Assembly: GCA_030452365.1 (NCBI GenBank) | Contig: JAKDMK010000154.1 | Location: forward strand, 1-6,185 | Length of the DNA stretch: 6,185 nt | Direction: 5' to 3' | From: Nitrococcus sp. | GTDB lineage: Bacteria > Pseudomonadota > Gammaproteobacteria > Nitrococcales > Nitrococcaceae | In this document: positions 4,390-6,185 of the stretch, piece by piece | Numbering within the stretch: position 1 is the stretch's first letter | Layout: each line of letters starts with the position of its first letter | The notes under the pieces: model-generated | Database searches by the model: none | What the model saw: only the letters and a program-made list of their open reading frames with translations | What the model was told of the DNA's origin: nothing | Program-made: the position numbers and the translations under genes

Positions 4390-6183
4390 ATGGCGGGCGA
4401 TTACGTGATAATCGATCATACCTACGATGTCATCGTCGTGGGTGCCGGCGGAGCCGGTCTGCGCGCCACGCTCGGTATGGCCGAGCAGGGCCTGGCGACC
4501 GCCTGTGTCACGAAGCTCTTTCCGACGCGCAGCCATACCGTATCGGCCCAGGGCGGAATTAGTGCCGCGCTCGGTAACATGGGCGAGGACGACTGGCGCT
4601 GGCATGCCTACGATACCATCAAGGGCTCGGACTGGCTCGGCGATCAGGATGCCATCGAGTACATGTGCCGCGAGGCGATCCCCGCGATTCTCGAGCTGGA
4701 GCACTATGGGGTGCCGTTTTCGCGTACGGAACGGGGCCGAATTTTTCAGCGGGCGTTTGGGGGCATGACGACCCATTTCGGCGAAGGAACCGCCCAGCGT
4801 ACCTGCGCGGCCGCTGATCGCACCGGACACGCGATCCTGCATGCGCTCTACCAACAATCGCTCAAACACCAGGCCGAGTTTTTCATCGAATTCTTCGCCA
4901 TCGATCTCATCATGGATACGCAGGGCGTCTGTCGAGGGGTGGTTGCCCTGGAGCTCGCGACCGGAAACATTCATCGGTTCCGCGCACAGTTTACGGTGCT
5001 GGCAACGGGCGGCTACGGGCGAGCCTATTTCTCCTGTACCTCGGCCCATACCTGTACGGGCGATGGCAACGGCATGGCGTTGCGCGCCGGTTTGGCGCTG
5101 CAGGATATGGAGTTCATCCAGTTTCATCCCACCGGGATCTACGGCGCTGGGATGCTGATCACCGAAGGCGTGCGCGGGGAGGGTGGCTATCTTACCAACT
5201 CCGAGGGTACGCGCTTCATGGAGCGCTATGCGCCGCATGCGAAGGACTTGGCCTCGCGCGATGTGGTCAGCCGTGCCATGACCGTCGAGATTCGGGAAGG
5301 CCGGGGCGTGGGACCGAGCAAGGATCACCTGCATCTGCACCTCGATCATCTCAGTCGGGAAGTGGTTCGCGAGCACCTACCAGGAATTGCCGATATGGCT
5401 CGCATCTTTGCAGGGGTGAATGTGCACAAGCAGCCTATTCCGGTGCTGCCGACGGTGCATTACACCATGGGCGGAATTCCGGCCAATGTGCACGGAGAGG
5501 CCGTCACGTTAAGGGATGGCGATCCCAATAGTGTGATACCCGGGCTAATGGCAATAGGCGAGGCGGCCTGCGTGTCCGTGCACGGTGCCAACCGGCTGGG
5601 TTCGAACTCGCTGTTGGATATCGTGGTTTTCGGTCGCGCGGCGGCGAGCCGTGCGGCGCAGATCATTAAGGAGCAGGGTCGCACCCAACCCCCACTACCG
5701 CGTGACGGGGCGGAATTGGCGCTCTCCCGATTGGAACGCTTGCGCAACGCCAATGGTAGCGAGCCGACAGCCGTTATCCGCGAGCGCATGCAGCAAACTA
5801 TGCAGAGTTGTGCGGCCGTCTTTCGCGACCACCCGACGCTTGAGGAAGGCTGCAAGCGCATGGCGGAAGTCTACCAGCGCTTTGCGGACGTGCAAATTTC
5901 GGATCGCTCGCTCATTTGGAACACGGATCTAGTGGAAACTCTGGAGCTGGAGAATTTGCTCGATTGCGCGATTACCGCGGTAGAGTCCGCCCTTAACCGC
6001 ACGGAATCCCGCGGCGCGCATAGCCGTGAGGATTTCGCCGAACGTGATGACCGCAACTGGCTCAAGCATACGTTGTCCTGGCTCGATGCCAGCGGCAAGG
6101 TCGCACTCGATTATCGACCCGTGCGCCTGACGCCCTTGACCAGTGAAATGAAGTCGGTACCCCCGCAGGTGCGTGTTTATTGA
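4390..6183 (+). CDS. sdhA: Succinate dehydrogenase flavoprotein subunit
   Basis: 597 residues, complete, slightly longer than E. coli SdhA (588). The dinucleotide-binding motif is [17 protein letters not shown] (13-29). [19 protein letters not shown] (44-62) contains His49, the covalent FAD attachment residue. Active-site residues are present: His246 in QFHPTGIYG, Arg290 in SRDVVSR, His358 in [11 protein letters not shown] and Arg402 in [12 protein letters not shown]. The C-terminal domain ends with [24 protein letters not shown] split across 574-597, the usual SdhA tail. It oxidises succinate to fumarate on the cytoplasmic face of the inner membrane and passes electrons to SdhB. The ribosome binding site GGAGG (4378-4382) lies inside the end of sdhD, 7 bases before the ATG. 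All key residues are intact and no frameshift is seen. sdhB, expected next, is outside the window. Confidence 0.98.
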   Translation: MAGDYVIIDHTYDVIVVGAGGAGLRATLGMAEQGLATACVTKLFPTRSHTVSAQGGISAALGNMGEDDWRWHAYDTIKGSDWLGDQDAIEYMCREAIPAILELEHYGVPFSRTERGRIFQRAFGGMTTHFGEGTAQRTCAAADRTGHAILHALYQQSLKHQAEFFIEFFAIDLIMDTQGVCRGVVALELATGNIHRFRAQFTVLATGGYGRAYFSCTSAHTCTGDGNGMALRAGLALQDMEFIQFHPTGIYGAGMLITEGVRGEGGYLTNSEGTRFMERYAPHAKDLASRDVVSRAMTVEIREGRGVGPSKDHLHLHLDHLSREVVREHLPGIADMARIFAGVNVHKQPIPVLPTVHYTMGGIPANVHGEAVTLRDGDPNSVIPGLMAIGEAACVSVHGANRLGSNSLLDIVVFGRAAASRAAQIIKEQGRTQPPLPRDGAELALSRLERLRNANGSEPTAVIRERMQQTMQSCAAVFRDHPTLEEGCKRMAEVYQRFADVQISDRSLIWNTDLVETLELENLLDCAITAVESALNRTESRGAHSREDFAERDDRNWLKHTLSWLDASGKVALDYRPVRLTPLTSEMKSVPPQVRVY

Positions 6184-6185
6184 CT

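Noticed and set aside
4303..5376. A 357-codon open frame on the minus strand opposite sdhD and sdhA.
   Set aside because: It is fully antisense to strongly conserved sdhA, its composition is Arg/His/Gly-rich as expected for the reverse of a GC-rich gene, and it shows no family motif.

Overview
The window looks like ordinary chromosome from a proteobacterium, most likely a gammaproteobacterium. The evidence is an E. coli-type succinate dehydrogenase operon (sdhC-sdhD-sdhA, with both membrane anchors carrying heme b ligand histidines), a YgfZ-type folate-binding protein divergent from it, a Sec-exported cyclophilin, and an outer-membrane barrel protein, which implies a Gram-negative envelope. 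The DNA is GC-rich except for the left end, where positions 1-180 are 50% G+C by hand count. I cannot name the genus.

Layout. Everything left of about 3217 reads on the minus strand. From right to left this is ygfZ (3217-2180), a 214-base gap holding an ATG-less 63-codon open frame with one CxxCH motif, a periplasmic cyclophilin-type peptidyl-prolyl isomerase (1965-1315), an outer-membrane beta-barrel protein of the phenol MetA-degradation family (1254-442), a 171-base gap with a long inverted repeat, and the 5' part of a CsbD/YjbJ-like stress protein gene that runs off the left edge (270-1). From 3545 rightwards the plus strand carries sdhC, sdhD and sdhA. sdhA is complete and ends two bases before the window edge. 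sdhB would be expected next.

How the genes work together. SdhC and SdhD anchor the flavoprotein SdhA (and the unseen SdhB) in the inner membrane, to oxidise succinate and reduce quinone. YgfZ belongs to a family needed for healthy iron-sulfur enzymes, so its position opposite an iron-sulfur respiratory complex across a 327-base divergent control region makes sense. The cyclophilin and the barrel protein both act in the envelope, and the isomerase may help fold exported proteins such as its neighbour. CsbD-like proteins are small stress-induced proteins of unknown biochemical role.

The window is mostly housekeeping and I see no new multi-gene system. The best unexplained signals are a perfect 14-bp inverted repeat wedged between sdhC and sdhD, a 9-bp inverted repeat upstream of the CsbD-like gene with a second perfect hairpin just inside its coding region, and the CxxCH frame directly after the ygfZ stop codon.
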